In this document: in pieces, positions 1 to 4,838 of the stretch | How positions within the stretch are numbered: position 1 is the stretch's first letter | Layout of the letters: each line of letters starts with the position of its first letter | DNA from: Nitrospirota bacterium | GTDB lineage: Bacteria > Nitrospirota > UBA9217 | DNA: 8,556 nucleotides | Direction: 5' to 3' | NCBI GenBank assembly: GCA_021788515.1 | Contig: JAJYKN010000031.1 | Location: forward strand, 1-8,556 | Translations under genes and position numbers: made by a program | The notes under the pieces: generated by a model | Told to the model about the DNA's origin: nothing | Databases searched by the model: none | Seen by the model: the letters and a program-made list of their open reading frames with translations, nothing else

Positions 1-234
1 GGCTCCGGCAGTCGTAGAACCCGTCCGTTTGGGGTAGGAAAAAAGGTCGCCGATGTCGCAGAAAGAACTGGTCGTATTGCCTGTGACGATCCTTGCGGTA
101 AACTTCGAACTCATGTCGACCATCATGCCGCATTCCGTGCATTGAATGGTTTCCGCAAGCGCCGATGAGGCAACAGCCGAGGCAATGAAAACAAAAAGAG
201 AGACGACGTAAAAGATGGAACGTGCTTTTTTCAT
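1..234 (-). CDS. NosL-like exported metal-binding protein (C-terminus beyond window)
   Basis: This is the first 78 codons of a minus-strand gene that leaves the window at its left edge. Residues 1-27 form a signal peptide: a Lys/Arg start, a hydrophobic core and an ALA-E cleavage site, with no lipobox cysteine. The mature part opens with CTECGMMVD (residues 32-40), the Cys-Gly-Met signature of the NosL family, followed by an FCDIGDLF stretch (residues 58-65) where NosL proteins have their second conserved block. Known NosL proteins bind Cu(I) in the periplasm and help load nitrous oxide reductase, but many relatives occur without nos genes. The start is ATG with a G-rich ribosome-binding site about 7 nt upstream. 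It lies 31 nt after the TPR lipoprotein gene and is probably in the same operon. Family membership is fairly clear; the metal and the partner are inferred. Confidence 0.75.
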   Translation of the reverse strand, partial: MKKARSIFYVVSLFVFIASAVASSALAETIQCTECGMMVDMSSKFTARIVTGNTTSSFCDIGDLFSYPKRTGSTTAGA

Positions 235-265
235 AGTATTGCCCCCCCTCACCACCGCGCATTGT

Positions 266-871
266 TCATTTTCTCTTTGCGTCGATTTCTTTCTTAAGTA
301 GTTGCGCAGCCCCTTCATCGAACTTGTTCAGTTCCTGATACTGTTTCAGCGCCGCGGCCCGGTTTCCCTTTTTGAGGAACACGATGCCGAGATTGTAGCG
401 GGCAGTTGCATAGTGCGGACGCAGTGCGACAGCTTTTTCGAGCGCAGAAATTTGCTCGTTTGTTTTTCCAAGCATGCCGTAAGAAGCCGCGAGGTTGTTA
501 TAAATCACCGGGTTCTTCGGGGAATGTCCTTCTGCCTTTAAAAAAGATCCGACTGCCTCCCGGTACTTGCCGAGCCTGTTATAAGTTGTGCCGAGCTGCT
601 CGTAGGCGTAACCGATTTCTTTCGGTTTGAGGGCGATGACTTTTTTGAGGGCGTCAATCTCCTCGGGGTACATACCGGCCCCATCGTAGAGTTCCGCGAG
701 GTGAAACCATGCATCTGCATCTCGGGGATTGCTTGCGACCTGTTCCATGCGCACTTGGATGTCGGATTTTTGCGGGGAGACCTGGACGGAGGGCCTTTCG
801 TTATCCTGGGAGCATGCGGTGAGCAGCGCCACGACGATCAATAGTAGGGGTAGGGATCTTCTCCTCGGCAT
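266..871 (-). CDS. TPR-repeat lipoprotein
   Basis: The protein has 201 residues. A basic start, a hydrophobic segment and the lipobox LTAC make Cys20 the likely lipidated residue; the following Ser gives no sign of inner-membrane retention, so an outer-membrane anchor facing the periplasm is likely. Four consecutive 34-residue TPR units occupy roughly residues 52-85, 86-119, 120-153 and 154-187, with typical W/Y, L, A and G/Y positions (for example AWFHLAELYDGAGMY and NNLAASYGMLGK). TPR domains are protein-interaction scaffolds, and no enzymatic motif is present. The ATG has a strong AGGAGG site 8 nt upstream and shares one base with the stop codon of the permease gene, which suggests translational coupling. 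The protein is probably an accessory factor of the permease and the NosL-like protein, but its exact role is unknown. Confidence 0.85.
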   Translation of the reverse strand: MPRRRSLPLLLIVVALLTACSQDNERPSVQVSPQKSDIQVRMEQVASNPRDADAWFHLAELYDGAGMYPEEIDALKKVIALKPKEIGYAYEQLGTTYNRLGKYREAVGSFLKAEGHSPKNPVIYNNLAASYGMLGKTNEQISALEKAVALRPHYATARYNLGIVFLKKGNRAAALKQYQELNKFDEGAAQLLKKEIDAKRK

Positions 872-2067
872 TATTCTTCCCTCCTGATGGCTTCATACGG
901 CTCCATCTTTAAAATGGCGAGAGACGGCAAGAGGGCGGACAGCAGGCCGGTTGCGAGGGAAAAAACGATTGCTCCGGAGATCAGAACGGCCAACTCCGCA
1001 GCAGAAGGGAACAAATACGGTAATTTTAAATAATGCAGCATGAGGTTCTTGAAGCTCATGAGCAGCCCAAAACCGAAGACCACGCCGCTCGCGCCGCCGC
1101 CGGCCGATAGCAGTGACGCTTCAATCAGGAGTATCGCCGAAATATGGCTTTTATTCGCCCCCATAGCCCGTAAAAGGCCGATTTCCCGCCGCCGTTCATT
1201 TACAATCATATAAAACGCGAATGCCATGATCAAGAGGACAATGAACCACAGCACAATACTGATAATGATAATCGCATGAATAAGACCCGAGAGCTGATTC
1301 CTGACAGTGCTGATCACCCTGTCAGACACCAGGGCTTTTACGCCGCTGATCGCATATTCGATCCTGACGGCGACCCGGTCCGGCGTAATATCATCATTCA
1401 CCTGCACGAGGACCGTTGATATCTTGTCTCTCCCGATCTCGATGGGCTGGACGGCCTTGGTCTTGGAATCTTCGGCCATTTTGTAAGCTGCGTCGAGGCT
1501 CATAAAGACCGCCCGGTCGAAAAAGTCCATGCCCGTGGGTTCCATGGTCCCCGCGACCCTAAAATTGGTCCCGAAAAAAGGGATCATGTCCCCGATGATA
1601 ACGGGGACGGACCTGCCGGTGATGATCTCATTGAGCCCGAGTTTTCGGTTGAGGTTTTTCTCGAGCCATGGCTTTACGGTAAAATCCGTGTCGGGATCAA
1701 AGGCAACGAGAAACACATCGACGTTGAAGCAGCAGGTAAAACTCGTCGGTTTGATAAAAAGCTGGGGAGTGGCGGCCTTTACTCCCTCGACCTTTCTGAC
1801 GCGGTCGAGGATTGACCGGTCCATCAGAAACTGGGTCGGTTCCCCGGACAGGAGCGCGGCCTGTGCCTTGGCTGCTGCACTTTCGGGCACCACGAGAATA
1901 TCAGCGCCGAGTCGATAGGTGCCGATCTTCAGTGCGTTGTTTATGCTCTTCAGAAACAGGGTGGCCGTAAACAACGTGCACGACACCACGGCAACGATGG
2001 CGAATAAAAGCCATGTCCTGGTAAGCTTTCTCTTCAGGTTCTTAATTGCAACATAGGCTATATTCAT
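871..2067 (-). CDS. FtsX/MacB-type ABC transporter permease
   Basis: This 398-residue inner-membrane protein has the four-helix FtsX/MacB layout. TM1 is at about residues 19-40, a large periplasmic (MacB-PCD-like) domain spans about 45-255, TM2 is about 265-289, TM3 about 309-338 and TM4 about 357-382. The conserved cytoplasmic loop after TM2, ERRREIGLLRAMGA (291-304), and the ending MEPYEAIRRE are hallmarks of the family. Such permeases pair with an ATPase and act as mechanotransmitters or lipoprotein/substrate exporters rather than classical channels. The ATPase is not in the window and may lie past the left edge. The periplasmic domain has an adjacent cysteine pair (C112-C113), unusual for plain lipoprotein exporters and possibly a metal or redox site. 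An AGGAAG motif sits 13 nt from the ATG, rather far. It is probably the first gene of an operon with the TPR and NosL-like genes. The substrate is not determinable. Confidence 0.88.
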   Translation of the reverse strand: MNIAYVAIKNLKRKLTRTWLLFAIVAVVSCTLFTATLFLKSINNALKIGTYRLGADILVVPESAAAKAQAALLSGEPTQFLMDRSILDRVRKVEGVKAATPQLFIKPTSFTCCFNVDVFLVAFDPDTDFTVKPWLEKNLNRKLGLNEIITGRSVPVIIGDMIPFFGTNFRVAGTMEPTGMDFFDRAVFMSLDAAYKMAEDSKTKAVQPIEIGRDKISTVLVQVNDDITPDRVAVRIEYAISGVKALVSDRVISTVRNQLSGLIHAIIIISIVLWFIVLLIMAFAFYMIVNERRREIGLLRAMGANKSHISAILLIEASLLSAGGGASGVVFGFGLLMSFKNLMLHYLKLPYLFPSAAELAVLISGAIVFSLATGLLSALLPSLAILKMEPYEAIRREE

Positions 2068-2114
2068 AATGACGATTAGTCTTCCTTCAGAGTTAAGAAT
2101 TTAGGATCCAGGTT

Positions 2115-2143
2115 ATTATACCAGAAGGGAGGGCGGAAATAAA
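2115..2143 (-). promoter_or_regulatory. Extended -10 promoter for the permease operon
   Basis: On the minus strand TGGTATAAT is read at 2123-2115, a perfect -10 hexamer (2120-2115) with the extended TGn element. The -35 position, 17 nt away, is poor (TTTATT, 3 of 6), as is common for extended -10 promoters. A start near 2108 would give a leader of about 40 nt before the permease ATG. The site lies directly downstream of the neighbouring gene's terminator hairpin, so the operon likely has its own transcription start. Confidence 0.5.
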
Positions 2144-2174
2144 GAGCCGGAGGGCGAAGCCGCGGCCCTCCGGC
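2137..2174 (-). terminator. Intrinsic terminator after the propeller gene
   Basis: A perfect 10-bp GC-rich inverted repeat, GCCGGAGGGC (2146-2155) and GCCCTCCGGC (2165-2174), encloses a 9-nt loop. On the minus strand it is followed by the T-rich run TCTTTATTT. It begins 17 nt after the stop codon of the heme-motif propeller gene. The T tract is interrupted, so termination may be partial. Confidence 0.75.
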
Positions 2175-2191
2175 GAATTTGGTGGCGATTA

Positions 2192-3361
2192 TTACGTTGT
2201 CTTTTTCTTCTTTGCTTTCTTTGCCGCAGCTTTATGCCAATCTACGGTAATGCCGCAGAGCAGAGGAGACCCTGAATCGATCGAGACCTTTATTCCGTTG
2301 GCATTATGGCACGATGCGCACAGAGACACTTCTTCGACGATGTTGTCATTTTTCATATTCAGGACCGCAAGCAGAGAGTCATCGCTGCCGTACGATCTGG
2401 ATGCAAGAAGAGCATAACCGTTATCGGTGAACGCAAAGTCATGAGGGCTGAGGTTGGCCGGGAGCACAATGCGCTTCACGATCTCATCGGTTTTCGTATC
2501 GATGATGATCACCTGGTGCGCTTTGGTGCCGCCCTTCAGCACGGTGGCGGTACCAGCCGTACCGGCCGGATTCAGCTCGAATTCATTCGGAGCGCTTACC
2601 CAAAGGTATTTGCCGTCAGGCGTCATGCGGGCCTGGTGGATGAAGGTCATCTCGGGGCTCGAGATCGTTTTGATTTTCTTCTTGGTCTTCCAGTCGTATA
2701 CATACACCTTCCCTGCCGGCATGTCGGTTATGTACGCTTTTTTGTCGTTCTTGGTCCACTGAATGCCGCAAACGGCCATACCTGCCGGCATTTTGTCCAC
2801 GAGCTTGAGCTTTTCCGGGTTCCACACATAAACGTTTCCGTCGGTCATGTCTTCGAAATAAACATTGCCGTCCGGACCGGTGATGGCGCCGCAGAACTTT
2901 TCGCCGACCTTAAAGGGGCCTTCCTTTTTTAAGGCCCTGCCGTTCGCATCGAGCCAGACCTTGTACACGTTTCCGGCCAGCGTGCCCGCGACCAGGACTT
3001 TATGTCCCTTTTCCATCATGAGGGTCTGGCCGTGGGAACCGCCTGACTTTTTTGCCTGTTCAAAGCTGATGCCCGCAACCTTGCCTTCCATCTCGGAGCC
3101 GGCTTCGGTGAGGACGATCCTGTCATTTTCAACATCTGTCGGCGACTTCATGGTCCTCAGATCGAGGATCGCGAGGTGCCCGCCATGGCCGGCGATATAC
3201 GCGGTCCCGTTGAAAGTCACGGGTTTCGCCTCTTTCACCACTTTCGCTTCGACAACCTGAACCTCTGCGGCTTCTGCCGCTGCGCGGCTAGAGATGGCCA
3301 CAAACAGAGCAAAAAAAGCAAGAACAACCAGACCGACTACAACACTTTTCTTGAAACTCAT
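2192..3361 (-). CDS. Exported beta-propeller-like protein with a C-terminal CxxCH heme motif
   Basis: This 389-residue protein starts with a hydrophobic export signal (residues 6-25) ending near AAAEA. The body consists of YncE/WD-like blades: short repeated units such as GNVYKVWLDANG, DGNVYVWNPEKL, GKVYVYDWKTKK and HQVIIIDTKTDEIV, often preceded by PDG turns, as in seven-bladed periplasmic propellers of the YncE and NirF/cytochrome-d1-like type. At residues 348-352 lies CASCH, a canonical c-type heme attachment motif, appropriate for an exported protein. The tail is strongly Lys-rich. Further cysteines are at 157, 198 and 369. The ATG has an excellent GGGGAGGA site. It appears to be monocistronic, with its own promoter and terminator, next to the permease/NosL-like operon. 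Covalent heme binding is inferred from one motif; partner and reaction are unknown. An electron-transfer or metal-binding sensor/carrier role in the periplasm is plausible. Confidence 0.8.
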   Translation of the reverse strand: MSFKKSVVVGLVVLAFFALFVAISSRAAAEAAEVQVVEAKVVKEAKPVTFNGTAYIAGHGGHLAILDLRTMKSPTDVENDRIVLTEAGSEMEGKVAGISFEQAKKSGGSHGQTLMMEKGHKVLVAGTLAGNVYKVWLDANGRALKKEGPFKVGEKFCGAITGPDGNVYFEDMTDGNVYVWNPEKLKLVDKMPAGMAVCGIQWTKNDKKAYITDMPAGKVYVYDWKTKKKIKTISSPEMTFIHQARMTPDGKYLWVSAPNEFELNPAGTAGTATVLKGGTKAHQVIIIDTKTDEIVKRIVLPANLSPHDFAFTDNGYALLASRSYGSDDSLLAVLNMKNDNIVEEVSLCASCHNANGIKVSIDSGSPLLCGITVDWHKAAAKKAKKKKTT

Positions 3362-3550
3362 AGTTCCTCCCCTTTTGAATAAAATTGAGCACGATGTGCG
3401 CTCACTGAGTCCGAAGTTTCCACTGATAGGCGACTGCTGAGAATGTTTTTTGCCTTAAGTGCTGTCCACCTCCTTCTCCGCCTGACGCGGGGAAACATGA
3501 ACATCCACGGCTGTATTATTAAGCCTTACACTCAAGAATAAATAAATGTG
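3362..3550 (-). promoter_or_regulatory. Long 5' leader of the propeller gene with two hairpins
   Basis: From the predicted start near 3550 the transcript carries about 190 nt before the ATG. Two inverted repeats are visible: 3474-3494 (8 bp with one mismatch on the minus strand, 5-nt loop) and 3387-3403 (6 bp including a G-T pair, 5-nt loop). On the minus strand the second is followed by AATTTTATT, so it could act as a weak attenuator. A perfect Shine-Dalgarno-like AAGGAGGTG also lies inside the leader without a sensible start codon behind it. I found no match to a riboswitch class I know, including the conserved core of the GEMM-I cyclic-dinucleotide class. Confidence 0.35.
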
Positions 3551-3556
3551 TAAATA

Positions 3557-3585
3557 AATATAGTATAGAGGCAAGAGGGTGTCAA
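3557..3585 (-). promoter_or_regulatory. Strong sigma70-type promoter for the propeller gene
   Basis: On the minus strand a perfect -35 box TTGACA (3585-3580) is followed after exactly 17 nt by TATATT (3562-3557), which matches the -10 consensus at 5 of 6 positions. Transcription would start near 3550. This is the best promoter in the window and suggests that the propeller gene is well expressed. Confidence 0.75.
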
Positions 3586-3673
3586 CGTAAAATTCTAACT
3601 TTACACTTTCAATGCAGTACCTTAGTTCCTAATAATACTGTCTTATTTGCAACAAAGTGCATTAGGTGCATTG

Positions 3674-3823
3674 ATGCAAAAAAGGGCTGTGATCATGAGG
3701 TACAGCCTGTTTGAAAAACGGATCAACTGTGGAGAAGAACGGGAAAATTGCATCAGGAAAAGGTATAAAGATGTTCTTTGTGAGAAGACTTGTGAAAAGG
3801 GGGAAATGTATCTCCGCCCGTGA
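3674..3823 (+). CDS. Possible small four-cysteine protein (hypothetical)
   Basis: This open frame of 49 codons starts MQKRAVIMRYSLFEKR; an internal ATG at 3695 would give 42 residues. An AGGTG motif lies 5 nt before the first ATG, a plausible ribosome-binding site. The product is very rich in Lys, Arg and Glu and has four cysteines spaced C-x6-C-x9-C-x3-C, a pattern that could bind metal or form disulfides, but I recognise no family. There is no signal peptide or membrane segment. It lies alone in the spacer, divergent from the propeller gene and convergent with rpmB, and its stop codon falls in the loop of the hairpin after rpmB. No convincing promoter precedes it: AATAAT at 3631-3636 has only a weak -35. 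A chance ORF of this size in an A-rich spacer is quite possible. Confidence 0.25.
   Translation: MQKRAVIMRYSLFEKRINCGEERENCIRKRYKDVLCEKTCEKGEMYLRP
3678..3707 (-). terminator. Candidate second terminator downstream of rpmB
   Basis: On the minus strand GGCTGT (3707-3702) and ACAGCC (3690-3685) can pair around an 11-nt loop and are followed by C and then six T. The stem is short (6 bp), but the T run is the best in the window. It would stop rpmB read-through before the propeller promoter. Confidence 0.4.
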
Positions 3824-3835
3824 GTGGGCGGAGAT
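3810..3835 (-). terminator. Terminator-like hairpin directly after rpmB
   Basis: A perfect 10-bp inverted repeat, ATCTCCGCCC (3810-3819) and GGGCGGAGAT (3826-3835), encloses a 6-nt loop and begins 14 nt after the rpmB stop codon. The minus-strand sequence behind it (ACATTTCCCCC) lacks a true T run, so it may act mainly as a 3'-end stabiliser, with the hairpin at 3678-3707 as the actual stop. Confidence 0.55.
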
Positions 3836-3849
3836 GGCGTATTAACAGT

Positions 3850-4044
3850 TTAGCTGACTTTTTTGACCTTGCCCGACCGGATGCACCGCGTGCAGGCATG
3901 TATACGCACATGTGCTCCCTGCGCACTGACCGCCTTTACTGATTGTAAATTCGGTTTGGACATTTTTTTAGACTTGTTGTTCGAATGACTCACTTTGTTG
4001 CCGCTCAGTTTGCCTTTCCCGCATATTTGACAGGTACCCGCCAC
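3850..4044 (-). CDS. rpmB: 50S ribosomal protein L28
   Basis: The 64-residue product matches bacterial L28 in length and motifs: CQICGKGKLSGNKVSHSNNK at residues 5-24, then KPNLQSV (30-36) and a basic C-terminus. It is the zinc-ribbon (C+) form, with paired cysteines at C5/C8 and C51/C54. L28 is a structural protein of the large ribosomal subunit near the exit-site region. The start is GTG at 4044-4042: GGAGG lies 8 nt upstream, and the L28 homology begins exactly there, although the frame stays open further upstream without resembling anything. The gene is monocistronic and divergent from the TetR gene, with hairpins downstream. Its neighbours share no function with it. Confidence 0.93.
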   Translation of the reverse strand: MAGTCQICGKGKLSGNKVSHSNNKSKKMSKPNLQSVKAVSAQGAHVRIHACTRCIRSGKVKKVS

Positions 4045-4049
4045 TGTAA

Positions 4050-4054
4050 AAACC
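4050..4054 (-). promoter_or_regulatory. Ribosome-binding site fixing the GTG start of rpmB
   Basis: On the minus strand GGAGG at about 4056-4052 is separated by about 8 nt (TTTTTACA) from the GTG start codon. No ATG in this frame has comparable support, so GTG is the better start. Confidence 0.65.
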
Positions 4055-4091
4055 TCCGTGATTGTAAGATGGTATAAAGTAAGGCACGCGG

Positions 4092-4121
4092 AGAATACCA
4101 TAGATAAGGCACTCCATGCAA
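4092..4121 (-). promoter_or_regulatory. Candidate rpmB promoter
   Basis: On the minus strand TGGTATTCT (4100-4092) resembles an extended -10 element (hexamer 4 of 6). TTGCAT (4121-4116) lies 18 nt before it, a weak -35 (3 of 6). A start near 4085 would give a leader of about 40 nt. The match is moderate, and the region offers no clearly better candidate. Confidence 0.35.
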
Positions 4122-4148
4122 GGGAAAAGTGCTGGAACGGATATTTAC

Positions 4149-4175
4149 TTGACTTCATGCCGCTTCTATTGTAAT
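4149..4175 (+). promoter_or_regulatory. Candidate promoter of the efflux operon
   Basis: TTGACT (4149-4154, 5 of 6 of the -35 consensus) is followed after 15 nt by TGTAAT (4170-4175, 5 of 6 of the -10 consensus). The spacer is 2 nt shorter than ideal. A start near 4182 would fall inside the palindrome at 4175-4192, so a bound repressor would block it. Confidence 0.45.
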
Positions 4176-4192
4176 GTAAGTGCATACTTACA
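4175..4192. promoter_or_regulatory. Palindromic operator, probably for the TetR-type regulator
   Basis: TGTAAGTGCATACTTACA is a perfect inverted repeat of 7-nt arms (TGTAAGT and ACTTACA) around the 4-nt centre GCAT. It overlaps the end of the likely -10 box and lies 25 nt before the regulator's ATG. Size, position and symmetry fit operators of TetR-family efflux repressors, so autoregulation together with the pump genes is likely. Binding itself is inferred. Confidence 0.65.
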
Positions 4193-4217
4193 ATTAATTT
4201 GCCCGGGAAGCTGTCAA

Positions 4218-4814
4218 ATGACACGTAAAACAACAACAAAACAGCAACTGTTAGAAGCCACGCTCAAACTTATTTCCGAGAAGGGCTATCTGGGAGCAAC
4301 GACACGGGAAATCTCGCGTGAGGCGGGCGTAACAGAACTGACCCTGTTCCGACACTTCGGCACCAAAGAACGGTTATTTGAAGAACTGCTGAACAGTTAT
4401 TCTTTTTTACCGAAGCTCAAGGAGATCCTCCCCGAACTGGGCCAGCTTGCCTACGAAGAGGCGCTCACGCTTGTTGCGACGAATTTTCTTCTGACGATGA
4501 AAGAGCGAAAGGCGATGATGAAAATTTTGCTGACGGAAGTTCATCTCTATCCTGAAAAGATCCGGAATACCTACGCTTCTTTCATTAATGAGAGCAGGGC
4601 AACGCTCGCAAGCTATTTTGTATCGCAGCAAAAAAAGGGGTTGCTGAAGAATGTTTCTCCGGAAATCGCGGTCCGGGCCTTCATGGGGATGCTTTTCAAC
4701 TATTTCCGGACGGAAGAAATCATGAAAGAGAACGGCATGACGAAAAAACGGATGGAACAGCACATTCGGGAATTCGTGTATATTTTCGTGCACGGCACCA
4801 TGAACGGCAATTAA
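4218..4814 (+). CDS. TetR/AcrR-family transcriptional regulator
   Basis: The 198-residue product has a typical TetR N-terminus: residues 1-55 contain helix 1 (KQQLLEATLKLISEKGY) and the helix-turn-helix ATTREISREAGVTELTLFRHF (27-47), followed by FGTKERLFEELL. The remaining residues form the variable, mostly helical ligand-binding and dimerisation half. Family members repress efflux genes and release DNA when they bind a pump substrate. The ATG at 4218 is chosen because homology starts there; the frame remains open upstream to 4116, but that part is not conserved-looking and would run through the promoter and operator. The ribosome-binding site is weak (GGGAAG). The stop codon touches an ATG of the next gene, and the gene heads the outer-membrane factor/fusion protein/RND pump series, so control of this pump is likely. 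The inducer is unknown. Confidence 0.9.
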   Translation: MTRKTTTKQQLLEATLKLISEKGYLGATTREISREAGVTELTLFRHFGTKERLFEELLNSYSFLPKLKEILPELGQLAYEEALTLVATNFLLTMKERKAMMKILLTEVHLYPEKIRNTYASFINESRATLASYFVSQQKKGLLKNVSPEIAVRAFMGMLFNYFRTEEIMKENGMTKKRMEQHIREFVYIFVHGTMNGN

Positions 4815-4823
4815 ATGAGATGC

Positions 4824-4830
4824 GAGGTGA
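4824..4830 (+). promoter_or_regulatory. Ribosome-binding site deciding the outer-membrane factor start
   Basis: GAGGTGA lies 8 nt before the ATG at 4839. An earlier in-frame ATG at 4815 directly follows the regulator's stop codon but has no ribosome-binding motif at a proper distance and would add eight residues before the signal peptide. The ATG at 4839 is therefore preferred. Confidence 0.6.
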
Positions 4831-4838
4831 ACGATACA

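Noticed and set aside
1529..1918. A 129-codon plus-strand frame opposite the permease gene
   Set aside because: It has no motif or ribosome-binding support, and the permease on the other strand is certain.
2306..2932. A 208-codon plus-strand frame opposite the propeller gene
   Set aside because: It lies fully within the well-supported minus-strand gene, has no ribosome-binding site or recognisable domain, and is His/Arg-rich as expected of a shadow frame.
3362..3550. A cyclic-dinucleotide (GEMM-I) riboswitch in the propeller leader
   Set aside because: Such RNAs often precede cytochrome genes in related bacteria, but the conserved GGGACGCAAAGCC-type core is not present.
4116..4217. Upstream extension of the TetR-type gene to an ATG at 4116
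   Set aside because: It would translate through the promoter and palindrome and adds residues unlike any TetR N-terminus.
4045..4239. Upstream in-frame extension of rpmB to an ATG at 4239
   Set aside because: L28 homology begins at the GTG at 4044, which has a well-spaced GGAGG. The extension would cross the regulator's operator and start region.
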